Of a DNA stretch of 64,000 bases, positions 8,911 through 18,044 are shown piece after piece. This stretch comes from Candidatus Gottesmanbacteria bacterium (GTDB lineage Bacteria; Patescibacteria; Microgenomatia; 2-02-FULL-39-11). Under the pieces are notes generated by a model. It did not search any database. It saw nothing but the letters and a program-made list of their open reading frames with translations, and was not told the origin of the DNA. The translations under genes and the position numbers were made by a program. How positions within the stretch are numbered: the stretch's first letter is position 1; every line of letters starts with the position of its first letter. The stretch covers positions 693,814-757,813 of the forward strand of contig JACPKY010000002.1 of NCBI GenBank assembly GCA_016186795.1, in the 5' to 3' direction.

Positions 8911-10117
8911 TTTTGACAACTCCCCATAAATCAATCAACACCGCTTTTTTAGGAATCACTAGATTTTTGTATTGCCGATGTGGGACTCCAATAATGACTA
9001 TGTTTGAATGTTTTAATAATTTTTCTTTGGTAACAAACGTTGAATCTTTCACATATTCATCTGAATACAAAACGTTTGCTCCATGAAACCGCAATATTTT
9101 TCCTAATTTATATGATAAAGAATCCCGTGAATCATCACTATCTGCCTTGAAGGCCATTCCTAAGATACCAACTATTATTTTTTTTAGGTCATAGTTTTCT
9201 CTCAACTTTTCAACGATGTAATTTGGTAAACCCTCATTTACCATTACTGCTACATTTCCTAACGTAAAATTATTGGTATTAAATGCCGCAAGTTGAAGGG
9301 TATCTTTAAGTAAACATGGCCCTGCCGCAAACCCTGCAGTTGGCAGACTTGATGCCCGACCATACCCTTTTACCATTGCCTTCCTTACTTTATTGAAATC
9401 CACTTCGAATTCATTTGCTATCATATAGAACTGATTAGCAACTGCAAACTGAATATACCTCCATGCATTGGAGAATAATTTTGCAAGTTCCGCCTCATCA
9501 ATTGTCACTTTCACAATTGACGGAGAAATTTTTTTAAAAAGATAAGAAGCATCACGAATAGACTTTTGTGTTAGTCCAGCAATAATTTGAGGCAGTTGTG
9601 ATAATTCTATCAAGGCTTTACCCTGAACAATACGCTCCGGACAATACGCAATATGCCATTTTCCCTTTCGTTTTGAAGACAAAAAAGTAGAAATTTGAAT
9701 ACACGTTCGAGGATAAACGGTACTTCGAATAATAATACATTGATGATTATCAAGAAAAGGTTGGAGATCTTTAAACAAGTCTGTTAATGCTTTCAAATTT
9801 GGATTTAAATGATCATCTACGGGAGTTCCAATGGCAATAATAATATATTTTGCTTTTGCAATTGACTGTAACCTATTTGAAAGCCATAATGATTTATTGA
9901 GAACTTTCTTTAATATTTTATCCGCACCAGTTTCTGCAAATGGAAGTTTTCCCTGTGCTATTTTTTCTAAGGTGTTTTGATTGGTATCGTATAAAGTAAC
10001 TTGTAAATTCTTATTTGCAAAAGCAAGTCCCAAAGGAAAACCTACATGACCTCCTCCTCCCACTATACAGATATCAACTTTCCCGGCAGGTAATTGAAAA
10101 GGGGATGAGTCTGTCAT
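8900..10117 (-). CDS. Nucleotide-sugar 6-dehydrogenase (UDP-glucose/GDP-mannose dehydrogenase family, WecC-like)
   Basis: 405 residues. Two-step NAD oxidation of a nucleotide sugar to the uronic acid. N-terminal Rossmann motif IVGGGGHVGFPLGLAFA (about 18-34); catalytic Cys at about 268 in AAGPCLLKDT; C-terminal ILGMAFKADSDDSRDS motif of the UDP-binding domain. The start at 10117 overlaps the upstream stop as ATGA and has AGGAAC just before it. An in-frame ATG at 10150 lies inside the upstream gene. Product could be a ManNAcA- or GlcNAcA-type sugar, not resolved. Confidence 0.9.
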   Translation of the reverse strand: MTDSSPFQLPAGKVDICIVGGGGHVGFPLGLAFANKNLQVTLYDTNQNTLEKIAQGKLPFAETGADKILKKVLNKSLWLSNRLQSIAKAKYIIIAIGTPVDDHLNPNLKALTDLFKDLQPFLDNHQCIIIRSTVYPRTCIQISTFLSSKRKGKWHIAYCPERIVQGKALIELSQLPQIIAGLTQKSIRDASYLFKKISPSIVKVTIDEAELAKLFSNAWRYIQFAVANQFYMIANEFEVDFNKVRKAMVKGYGRASSLPTAGFAAGPCLLKDTLQLAAFNTNNFTLGNVAVMVNEGLPNYIVEKLRENYDLKKIIVGILGMAFKADSDDSRDSLSYKLGKILRFHGANVLYSDEYVKDSTFVTKEKLLKHSNIVIIGVPHRQYKNLVIPKKAVLIDLWGVVKSEE

Positions 10118-10977
10118 TTCGTTCCTATAAGAAGATCTTGATAATCCCATGTCTTTTTTCTGCTACTCCAAGAACCATAATGAATGAAGGGTCTTTTTTT
10201 AAAGCCTGATCTTTTCAGAACTTCTCCGATAAAATCTTCATTATATGCAATAGCACATTCAGGATTCGTTGGATCCAACAGTCGAAAGTCGGAATATTTC
10301 GTAGGAAATACTATCGCTGTTCTCTTATGAGAAAGCGATGAAAGAGAATACTTATTCAGAAGAAAAAAGGTCAGAAAACATTTCCCTCCTTTTTTTAAAA
10401 CTCTGAAAATTTCTCTCACATAGTTTTCTACATCTTTTGGCACCATATGAGTAAATACTGAAAGTAGAATCACAAAATCAAACGTACTATTTTTATATGG
10501 GAAGCGAAAACGATGGGCCCTTACTCTCCCACCAGGATTATAGATTTTATTAAACACATCAACAACGGAGAAATTGAAATTTTCCCTTAACGGTTTAATG
10601 TTATTCATACACCAATTTATTTCCTCCCTATTCACATCCATTCCTTGATACAAAGCGTCGCTACTTAGAAAGGATAGAAGTTGCGAAGCCATCTGACCGC
10701 AACCGCATCCAATCTCTAAAATATGAGCATTTTTTTTGGGACGACAAAATTTTAGAAAGAACCGAAACCGAGAGTATCCCTTTCCCCGATAATACCTTGG
10801 ACTCCAATAATCTCCTGCTTTTAACCGAATGGACATAGGCGGAGTTAATGAATGATTTTTCCTTAATAAGACGTCCAATAAATCCTCGCTCATACCTTGG
10901 GAAAAAGCTATTACATTTTGTAATCGCAATGGAAATTCTTTCACAAAATAGATGTAATACTCTTGTAATGTTTTCAT
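10114..10977 (-). CDS. Class I SAM-dependent methyltransferase
   Basis: 287 residues. HILEIGCGCGQMASQL (about 85-100) is SAM motif I. FDFVILLSVFTHM and the REIFRVLKKGGKCFLTFF segment match motifs II and III of the Methyltransf_11 group. About 55 residues precede the fold, without a signal peptide. Coupled by ATGA to both neighbours (a glycosyltransferase upstream, the sugar dehydrogenase downstream), so it probably O- or N-methylates a sugar of this glycan. Confidence 0.85.
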   Translation of the reverse strand: MKTLQEYYIYFVKEFPLRLQNVIAFSQGMSEDLLDVLLRKNHSLTPPMSIRLKAGDYWSPRYYRGKGYSRFRFFLKFCRPKKNAHILEIGCGCGQMASQLLSFLSSDALYQGMDVNREEINWCMNNIKPLRENFNFSVVDVFNKIYNPGGRVRAHRFRFPYKNSTFDFVILLSVFTHMVPKDVENYVREIFRVLKKGGKCFLTFFLLNKYSLSSLSHKRTAIVFPTKYSDFRLLDPTNPECAIAYNEDFIGEVLKRSGFKKRPFIHYGSWSSRKKTWDYQDLLIGTK

Positions 10978-11891
10978 CTTTGTATCGTTATAGAAGCGAA
11001 TTTATTCAATACGTAATAATTTACGTATTCTTTTTGTATGATTGGCGTTACAACTTTTCTTTTTCCAAGAGGAATAGAAATTGTACAAATACCTACAAAA
11101 TAACCCGCGGTCCCATAGAAAAAAGGGGCAAGCGACCCTTTTTTAAAAGGAAGGAAAAAAAGTGTCATCATATCTCTTATAAGAAGTAGCGGAATATACC
11201 AGAGAGAAAAATGTTTTATTGTTAACCAAACAAAATTTCTAAACATTAGATAATACATGAGTTTCCGAACTTTCGACCAATTATCGAAATGACGTATTTT
11301 AATCAGAGGATCAAATATTGCAAAATAACCGGCATTTCTGATTCTTATGAATAAATCATCCTCATGCATCCAACAGAAAAATTTTCCATCGTAGTAACCG
11401 CTTTTTGAAAATATTTCCCTTTTAAAAAGAGTCCCTCCAATTGTCTGATTATAAAGTGCTCGAGTAGGATTTTTGAGATAATCCTCATGATAATATTGAC
11501 CAGTTTTGGGATTATAACTGTTACAGCCGACAACACCTATTCGCTTTGGTAATGTTCTCAATCTTGTATGGGCTACTTCCAAGGTATCTGGCAATATAGA
11601 TGCATCGTCATCAAGGGCAAGAATATATTTACCAGTACTTTGCATAAACCCTCTACTGAAACCTTCTATTCCTCTATTCGATTTCATATCAATATAAATC
11701 GCGGTGGGAAATTCTTGACGGATTCTTTTTTCTTTTTTGGGAGTGGAACCATTATCCACCACGATAACTTCAAAGCTTTTTGACGTTGATTTCATTACTG
11801 AATCTAGACAACGGAAAATTGCCGCATTCCTTCCTGGGGATGAAAGAATGATAATACTAAAGAATGGCTTTCTATTGATATTAGTGATCAT
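10974..11891 (-). CDS. Family 2 glycosyltransferase
   Basis: 305 residues. GT-A fold: FSIIILSSPGRN at the start, VIVVDNGST, and LALDDDAS with the metal-binding Asp triplet at 94-96. FCWMHEDDLFIRIRNAGY is the usual acceptor-side motif of rhamnosyl- and galactosyl-type GT2 enzymes. A hydrophobic segment near residues 220-245 may sit at the membrane. It starts two bases after the preceding stop and overlaps the next gene by 4 bp. Confidence 0.9.
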   Translation of the reverse strand: MITNINRKPFFSIIILSSPGRNAAIFRCLDSVMKSTSKSFEVIVVDNGSTPKKEKRIRQEFPTAIYIDMKSNRGIEGFSRGFMQSTGKYILALDDDASILPDTLEVAHTRLRTLPKRIGVVGCNSYNPKTGQYYHEDYLKNPTRALYNQTIGGTLFKREIFSKSGYYDGKFFCWMHEDDLFIRIRNAGYFAIFDPLIKIRHFDNWSKVRKLMYYLMFRNFVWLTIKHFSLWYIPLLLIRDMMTLFFLPFKKGSLAPFFYGTAGYFVGICTISIPLGKRKVVTPIIQKEYVNYYVLNKFASITIQR

Positions 11892-11893
11892 TT

Positions 11894-12880
11894 TTATCTG
11901 CCAAATCTTAATTTGAGACTCCCGTGGTAAAGAAGTGGCAAGATCTGACTATCGTTAATTTTTCGTATTCGTTGAATATAAATCCGTTTCTTTAGGGTAT
12001 CGACTAAATAAAAACCATTCCATCCTATTGCACGAATAATTGCAATACAAAGGTCGAAACGGAATTTACGAACGTGATAGCCCATTTCAGCGCCAAGAAT
12101 ACATATATAAAACGGCAAATATATACAAAGTGATTTTAGACTATAATTTTTTAGCATTGTTCTTAAGCAATTTCTTTCACTCCAATATCGTTTTTGAGCT
12201 CTATTATAGGTCTTTCCCAATGTTGCATGCCCAAGATGAGACACGTACGATCCTGCATGATAGCAAACTGTATACCCTAATAATCGTACTCGCCATGACA
12301 GATCAATATCGTCATGTAAAGCAAAATATTTTTCGTCAAATCCGCCCAATGTCTTAAAGATCTCTGCTCGTACCATAATTGAATTCCCATATACACAGAA
12401 CACTTCCTCCTCACGAGGGATCTCCTTTCTCTTCTTTCCGTAATGGAGTGGCCAGGTAAAACCAATAACGTCCATTTCAGCTCCTGCATTCTCAACAAAT
12501 TCCTCCTTTTGAGTTCGGTTCGCCGTCAAAGAAACTGAAGTACCAAGTCCTACTTTGCCATTTTTTTTAAATGCTTCTTCGAGAACTTTTATACAATTTT
12601 TATCCATTCGAACGTCGTTACTCTGAAATAAGAATAACTCACCAGTAGCATACTTTGAAGCGATATTTAAACCCAAAACAGCTCCCGTATTGTAAGAATC
12701 TTCTTTTATTATTCGAACGTTAGGATACTTTTTCCTTACAAAATCAAAACTTCCATCCACTGAACAGTTATCAAAGAGTATTATTTCATCCGGAGACCGT
12801 GTTTGAATATTTACTGAATCGAAGTAGTCCTTTAGAAGATGTTTACCATTATAGTTCAGGACAATAAGGGAGATTTTCAT
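11894..12880 (-). CDS. Family 2 glycosyltransferase, first gene of the leftward glycan operon
   Basis: About 328 residues from the ATG at 12880, where the GT2 fold begins (MKISLIVLNYNG). The frame is open to an ATG at 12964, but the 28 extra residues do not look like the family. Seen: IILFDNCSVDGS nucleotide site, FLFQSNDVRM at the metal site (an ND pair rather than DxD), and LHDDIDLSWRVRLLGY acceptor motif. A TATAAT on this strand twelve bases before the ATG could be its promoter. Confidence 0.87.
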   Translation of the reverse strand: MKISLIVLNYNGKHLLKDYFDSVNIQTRSPDEIILFDNCSVDGSFDFVRKKYPNVRIIKEDSYNTGAVLGLNIASKYATGELFLFQSNDVRMDKNCIKVLEEAFKKNGKVGLGTSVSLTANRTQKEEFVENAGAEMDVIGFTWPLHYGKKRKEIPREEEVFCVYGNSIMVRAEIFKTLGGFDEKYFALHDDIDLSWRVRLLGYTVCYHAGSYVSHLGHATLGKTYNRAQKRYWSERNCLRTMLKNYSLKSLCIYLPFYICILGAEMGYHVRKFRFDLCIAIIRAIGWNGFYLVDTLKKRIYIQRIRKINDSQILPLLYHGSLKLRFGR

Positions 12881-12934
12881 TTTGTCTTGCTGATTATATA
12901 TCTTTCGATACGGCATTTCTAAATGAATTAGCCA

Positions 12935-12943
12935 TGATATAAT
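12935..12943 (+). promoter_or_regulatory. Extended -10 promoter of the rightward glycan operon
   Basis: TGATATAAT, i.e. TGn plus a perfect -10 (12938-12943). No convincing -35 at 17 bp, which extended -10 promoters tolerate. Predicted start near 12950, thirteen bases before the ATG at 12963. It faces away from the leftward operon. Confidence 0.55.
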
Positions 12944-12962
12944 CTCAACGGTTTTCTCTTCC

Positions 12963-13754
12963 ATGAAAAAGTCTCATTTGATTAGTCTCATCGTCCCAAT
13001 CTACAAACAAGAAAAAACCATTCTAGCAAGTATTAATGGACTTAAGTCCGTACTTGATACAATCCGATATTACTATGAAATCATCGTGGTTATCGATGGA
13101 ATTGTTGATAGATCGTATAAGAAAATTTCCACAGCAAAAATTCCACATATTATATGTATTGCCTACCAGAAACATCAAGGAAAATCATTTGCTTTAAGAA
13201 TGGGCATGCGAATGGCAAAAGGAAAATATATCATGTTTATCGATGGAGACTTGGATGTCGATCCAAATAGCATCTCAATACTTTTGGAATATATGGAATG
13301 GCATAGCGCAGATATCATTGTAGGGTCAAAAAGGCATCCCGCTTCAAAAATCTCATATCCACTTTCAAGAAAAATCTTAAGTATCGGTTATTATCTTATT
13401 GTAAAGATACTTTTTAACGTACGGATACATGACACCCAAGCAGGTATTAAGGTTTTTAAACGGAATGTTCTTAAAACCGTTCTCCCCTACCTTGTTGAAA
13501 AAAAATTTGCGGGTGATCTGGAAATGCTTGTTGTTGCTGACTCCTTAGGATTTATCAAAATTTACGAAGCCCCGATAAAAATACAATACACGGCAGGATC
13601 AATAACGTCGGCTGCAACTCTTCGATCTATCTTTGGAATTCTTCTCGATACGTTTGCAATATTTTACCGATTAAAGATTACTCATTTCTATGATAAGCCC
13701 CATCGAAGCATATATTTGTCAACACCCTTATCAACTCTTTTGCACAATCGATAA
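12963..13754 (+). CDS. DPM1/ArnC-like family 2 glycosyltransferase (polyprenyl-phosphate sugar synthase type)
   Basis: 263 residues. LISLIVPIYKQEKTI start, IIVVIDG and the metal site FIDGDLDVD (D94, D96), then HDTQAGIKVFKR (about 156-167), which is characteristic of dolichol-phosphate mannose synthases and their bacterial relatives that load a sugar on a polyprenyl phosphate. Unlike ArnC or GtrB it has no C-terminal membrane helices. It may supply the lipid-linked donor for the GT-C enzyme at 19691-21340. That pairing is inference. Confidence 0.85.
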   Translation: MKKSHLISLIVPIYKQEKTILASINGLKSVLDTIRYYYEIIVVIDGIVDRSYKKISTAKIPHIICIAYQKHQGKSFALRMGMRMAKGKYIMFIDGDLDVDPNSISILLEYMEWHSADIIVGSKRHPASKISYPLSRKILSIGYYLIVKILFNVRIHDTQAGIKVFKRNVLKTVLPYLVEKKFAGDLEMLVVADSLGFIKIYEAPIKIQYTAGSITSAATLRSIFGILLDTFAIFYRLKITHFYDKPHRSIYLSTPLSTLLHNR

Positions 13755-14726
13755 ATGATTCAGCGTACCTTCGGTATCATAATTCCGGTAGAGAAAATAT
13801 CACCTGGACTTTCAAAAACAATACGATCACTCGTTGCACAGACCCAGGAAAATTTCCATATATACCTTATACTTACGACTCTTTCTCAAAAAGCTATTCC
13901 AAAAACAACAGTTGTTACCCTTCCCCAGTCCAAAAATAATCCTGCGTTAAAAAGAAATTATGGCTTGAGTCTTTCTCAACATCAATATCTCCTATTTCTT
14001 GACGATGATATAATTCTTCCTCCTTATTGGCTAGAAGAGGCTTTGAAGAATTTAAAACAAAAAAATGTTAGTGCTGCCGTTGGACCACTTCTGACTTCAC
14101 CCGATAGTTCAATTTGGAAACAGATAAGTGGATATATTTGGGAAAGCAAGCTCATGAGTTTACGTTTCTCACCACAAAAAACAAATTATCAACAAATTAC
14201 CAATGTTTATGATTATCCATGTGCGGCTCTTGCTATAAAAACATCTGATTTTATTGCCTGTGGTGGATTTAATGAAAATTTGTACCCAGGTGAGGATACA
14301 AAGCTATGCCTTGATATAACGGAAAAACTCAAAAAAAAAATCCTCTATGATCCATCACTTATTGCTTTTCACGACCGAAAAGCTTTCCCTATGAAATTTT
14401 TACGTCAAATCTCTACATATGCCACTCAGAGAGGGGTATTTGTCCGAAAATACCCACAAACTTCCCTTCATCCAATATATTTCCTCCCTCTCTTATTCTC
14501 GCTGTATGTTTTTTCATCAGCTTTTTTTTTATTTTTAGGAATGTATAAAATCTATATGATCATTCCTCTTCTTTTATATATTATTCTTCTCACTATCGAT
14601 TTTTTGCATACGTATGCACGGTCAAAAAACATATTTGTCTCAATAACAACGTGTGGAGGAATCATTATAAGTCATTTTATTTACGGAATATTCTTCTTAC
14701 GAGGATTAATTAAAAGGGGTGAGTAA
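13755..14726 (+). CDS. Membrane-associated family 2 glycosyltransferase
   Basis: 323 residues, starting directly after the previous stop. GT2 signs: FGIIIPVEKISPGLSKTIRS, ALKRNYGLSLSQ and LLFLDDDIILP with the DDD metal site, then GGFNENLYPGEDTKLCLDI. Two or three hydrophobic helices follow at about 237-320 (YFLPLLFSLYVFSSAFFLFL and later segments), so the enzyme should sit in the cytoplasmic membrane. The next gene overlaps by one base (TAATG). Confidence 0.88.
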   Translation: MIQRTFGIIIPVEKISPGLSKTIRSLVAQTQENFHIYLILTTLSQKAIPKTTVVTLPQSKNNPALKRNYGLSLSQHQYLLFLDDDIILPPYWLEEALKNLKQKNVSAAVGPLLTSPDSSIWKQISGYIWESKLMSLRFSPQKTNYQQITNVYDYPCAALAIKTSDFIACGGFNENLYPGEDTKLCLDITEKLKKKILYDPSLIAFHDRKAFPMKFLRQISTYATQRGVFVRKYPQTSLHPIYFLPLLFSLYVFSSAFFLFLGMYKIYMIIPLLLYIILLTIDFLHTYARSKNIFVSITTCGGIIISHFIYGIFFLRGLIKRGE

Positions 14727-15745
14727 TGAAGCCAATTTCAATATCAGTTTGCATTCCAGTCTTCCAGGGATCAACCGTATTAAAAGATGCACTTCAAAGC
14801 ATTATAAATCAAACAGTATCACCAGTTGAAATTCTCATTCTTGATGATAACTTTCTTGCAGATAAACAAGAAATTCTAAAAACAGAAAAAATTATCTCTT
14901 CATTTGCGGATAAAAGGATTCATTATTATAAAAGTAGGAATAACCATGGATCAGCAAAGACTATCAAAAAGCTTGCAAATTTAGCTAAGAACGAAATTCT
15001 CTTTTTTCTTTGCCAGGATGACATCTTAGCTTCTGGAACACTTTTAAAAATCCAAGAAGTCTTTCAAGAATATCCATCTGTCGGTGTTCTAACGCGACCA
15101 TTTTTCTGGTTCGAAGAAAATGTAAAAAGGCCAATTCGCGTTGTGACACCATATGATTCAAATCAAAACACAATTCTCACACTTTTTGACGGCAAAAGAG
15201 CTATTGAAAAAATTTTTGAATCAGTTGGTCAGATATCGGGACTTGCATACCGAAAGAAATATATTGATTTTCCTTTTATAAATGATACATTCACCGGACA
15301 TATTTATCCTTTCGCTTCGGTACTGAAGAAATACAAGTGTATGTTTCTGAAAGATTATACTGTTGCTGTAAGAGTCCGTACCAGCCAAACGAGGCATGTA
15401 TCAGAAATCTATAGTAAATCTCCGACTCTCTCATGGGTAGAAATGTTCCAGACAGTATTCTCTGAAAAACAATTTGAACATGTTCGAACTATGGGAACAA
15501 AGCAGATAACGAAACACTATGTTGGACTCATACAATTAAAAAATTATGCCAACTCCAGTATCTTAAGGAAGGAAATTACCATTCTGGTAAAATCCCGATG
15601 GCAAAATATCTTCTCTCCGAGATTTTGGTTTTATGTACTTATCACAAGTATTATTCCAGCTTTTCTTCTTCGAAAAATGACTGATGTTTATAAAAGAAAT
15701 ATTGTCTCCAAAACAGTAAATACTATTTATTTTCCAAAACCCTAA
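14726..15745 (+). CDS. Family 2 glycosyltransferase
   Basis: 339 residues. ISVCIPVFQGSTVLKDALQS, VEILILDDN and FFLCQDDILASGTL, where QDD replaces the classical DxD. The C-terminal third has one hydrophobic stretch (WFYVLITSIIPAFLL, about 296-315), possibly membrane-associated. Member of the rightward glycan operon; the sugar it transfers is unknown. Confidence 0.88.
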   Translation: MKPISISVCIPVFQGSTVLKDALQSIINQTVSPVEILILDDNFLADKQEILKTEKIISSFADKRIHYYKSRNNHGSAKTIKKLANLAKNEILFFLCQDDILASGTLLKIQEVFQEYPSVGVLTRPFFWFEENVKRPIRVVTPYDSNQNTILTLFDGKRAIEKIFESVGQISGLAYRKKYIDFPFINDTFTGHIYPFASVLKKYKCMFLKDYTVAVRVRTSQTRHVSEIYSKSPTLSWVEMFQTVFSEKQFEHVRTMGTKQITKHYVGLIQLKNYANSSILRKEITILVKSRWQNIFSPRFWFYVLITSIIPAFLLRKMTDVYKRNIVSKTVNTIYFPKP

Positions 15746-15750
15746 TCGTA

Positions 15751-17049
15751 ATGAAATTTATACAAAATATTCTCTTTGAAAAATTTTTCCAATTCAGTCT
15801 AATTTCTTCAGTAGGGTCCGTTCTGAGTGGATTAATCAGTTTTGGGGTATACCTTCTATTAATACGATATTTAACATTTGAAGAGTATGGAATCTATACC
15901 AGTTTATTTGCAATCGTTGGACTGATTACTTTTTTCTCTCACAGCTTTTCACTGTATTTCACAACTATTGGATCATTGCAAAAAAATGGTAAGATCTCCT
16001 CTCGGGAAGTCCTGAAAATCCTCAAGGTATTCTCAGCAAAAGTACTTATCTCAGTTATTCTATTGTCTGTTCTATTGTTAATCCTAAAAGAAGAAATTCT
16101 TCTATATTTTCCTCAATTTCCGTTCCAATATTTTTGGTTTATTCTCCTCCTCACTTTCATCGCGCTCCTTCATCCAATGATTGATGGACTACTCCAGGGG
16201 TTACAACAATTCGTACAACTTACTGCACTTTCTCTATTCATTACCCTCATAAAAGCTCTGGGAATTTCGCTTGCGGTCATTTATTCACTCTCCCTTCCAT
16301 ATATTCTCTTAGCAGTAATATTTTCTATCTTCATTTTATATGTTCTTTCGTATCTTTTATATCGGAGGTATCCTACGATACGAATAAGAAAAAATACTTC
16401 TAAGAACGTTAGTCTTTATCTGCCCGGTATATGGACATATGCCGGTATCACTCTTTTCCTTGGGAGTTTTTTTAATACAGATATTTTGATTTTGAGTCAT
16501 GTCCAAAATCCTCTTCTCGTGGGACAATATGCAGTTCAGATGAATATTGCGAAGATTGTTCTTTTTGGAAATAGTATACTTCTTCCAATTGTGTATTCTC
16601 TATCAAGTCACTTCGCAATACGGAAAGATTCAGGACATAAAATTCCATTCCAAGCAATCTTTTTCTCCCTATTTTTCAGTGGATTGATGATAATTCTCAT
16701 AAGATTTTTCCCTCAATTTATCCTCCCTCTTTTTTCCAAGAAAAATTTTAGTCCCGCAGAAAATATTTTAATAATTATGATCTTGACAACAACTTTTTTC
16801 TCACTTTCAACAATCCTACTCCATTATTTACTCTCTTATAGACAGACAATCTTCCTTATACCTTTAATATTTTTGAATATTCTCCAAATAGCACTTCTTA
16901 CTCTCTACCATAATTCCTTTTTCGAAATAGCAATCTCAATGTTCATCATCCAGTTAATACTACTTTTTATTGCATTAACCTTTTTCCTTACGTATATCTA
17001 TAAACAATCATGGAAGAAAAATCTATCCACTGAGTTTTCAAAACAATGA
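15751..17049 (+). CDS. Wzx-like polysaccharide flippase (MOP superfamily)
   Basis: 432 residues, almost entirely hydrophobic, with about 12 predicted membrane helices. Starts with the typical SLISSVGSVLSGLISFGVYL and LLIRYLTFEEYGIYTSLFAIVG pattern (a flippase-type EYG motif). Such proteins move lipid-linked oligosaccharides across the cytoplasmic membrane. It lies in the middle of the glycosyltransferase genes. No Wzy polymerase or O-antigen ligase is seen beside it. Confidence 0.88.
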   Translation: MKFIQNILFEKFFQFSLISSVGSVLSGLISFGVYLLLIRYLTFEEYGIYTSLFAIVGLITFFSHSFSLYFTTIGSLQKNGKISSREVLKILKVFSAKVLISVILLSVLLLILKEEILLYFPQFPFQYFWFILLLTFIALLHPMIDGLLQGLQQFVQLTALSLFITLIKALGISLAVIYSLSLPYILLAVIFSIFILYVLSYLLYRRYPTIRIRKNTSKNVSLYLPGIWTYAGITLFLGSFFNTDILILSHVQNPLLVGQYAVQMNIAKIVLFGNSILLPIVYSLSSHFAIRKDSGHKIPFQAIFFSLFFSGLMIILIRFFPQFILPLFSKKNFSPAENILIIMILTTTFFSLSTILLHYLLSYRQTIFLIPLIFLNILQIALLTLYHNSFFEIAISMFIIQLILLFIALTFFLTYIYKQSWKKNLSTEFSKQ

Positions 17050-17080
17050 ATTTAATTCTGAAACGTATTAGGTATCACAC

Positions 17081-18040
17081 ATGAAGATGCTCGATCTAAC
17101 GGTAATAATTCCTGTGTATAATGGTGCAACAGTCATTGAAGATGTGCTTGGTAGTTTAGAAACTCAGGCGTATCCGATCCGAAAAGTTATTATTGTTGAT
17201 GATAAATCAACTGATCAAAGTCTAAAAATAGTACAGAAATACAAAAAAAAATCTCATTTGAATATAGCACTTATTTTACACACGAAAAATCAAGGTTTAG
17301 CGCAAAGCTATAATTCTGCTTTAATAAAGGTTCAAACTCCTTATGTTGTAACTCTCATGCAAGATTGTGTATTATCTTCGGACAATGTTATTGAGCACCT
17401 TATAATGCCTTTTTTAAAAAACAAAACCCTCATCATTTCTTGTGCTAAAACGATAAACCCTCTTTCGACATGGAAAACATATAATTTTTGGCTGAAATGT
17501 TTAATGGAAAGGCATGCCGGTCGAATTCTCTCTGGAAAAAATAACTCATGCTGCTGTTATTCTTATCGTACGTTGAAAAAAATTGGGTTTTTTAATACCA
17601 GGTTTTATCGAACTGCAGGAGAGGATACAGATATATTTTATCGGATGAACCAAATTGGAAATATTCTTGAAGTGAACACATTGGTGAAGCATATCCATAA
17701 TCGAAATCCACAGTTTGGACTAACCGACTATATAAGGAAAGAAAATCAACGAGCAGAAGTATGTGGTGTGACATTTTCACATATGAAAGATCTCGGCTTT
17801 ATAAACATTCTTCGGATCTTTGCACGACCTTTTATTTTACTAGGTTTAATAATACCCTATATGAATGTCGTATCTTTACTGCTAATAGTTTCATATGCAT
17901 ATCTCTATACCGAAAAAGTCTACTACTATGAAATTAGGAATCCTCGTATAATCTTACTTCCATTCATTAACATATTTCTTTTTATAAGTTATACGTGGTA
18001 TTTTTCGCGTGGATTTATAACAAAAAAACAGATACTTTGA
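17081..18040 (+). CDS. Family 2 glycosyltransferase with C-terminal membrane helices
   Basis: 319 residues. LTVIIPVYNGATVIEDVLGS, KVIIVDDKSTDQS and TLMQDCVLSSDNV (a QDC variant of the metal site), then RTAGEDTDIFYRMNQ. Two hydrophobic segments near 245-275 and 285-310. Thirty-one bases separate it from the flippase gene. An ATG two codons later is an equal start. Confidence 0.88.
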   Translation: MKMLDLTVIIPVYNGATVIEDVLGSLETQAYPIRKVIIVDDKSTDQSLKIVQKYKKKSHLNIALILHTKNQGLAQSYNSALIKVQTPYVVTLMQDCVLSSDNVIEHLIMPFLKNKTLIISCAKTINPLSTWKTYNFWLKCLMERHAGRILSGKNNSCCCYSYRTLKKIGFFNTRFYRTAGEDTDIFYRMNQIGNILEVNTLVKHIHNRNPQFGLTDYIRKENQRAEVCGVTFSHMKDLGFINILRIFARPFILLGLIIPYMNVVSLLLIVSYAYLYTEKVYYYEIRNPRIILLPFINIFLFISYTWYFSRGFITKKQIL

Positions 18041-18044
18041 ACGT

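Noticed and set aside
12881..12964. 28-residue N-terminal extension of the leftward GT2 gene (ATG at 12964)
   Set aside because: The GT2 fold begins at the ATG at 12880, and the longer form would cover the divergent promoter region down to the opposite ATG.
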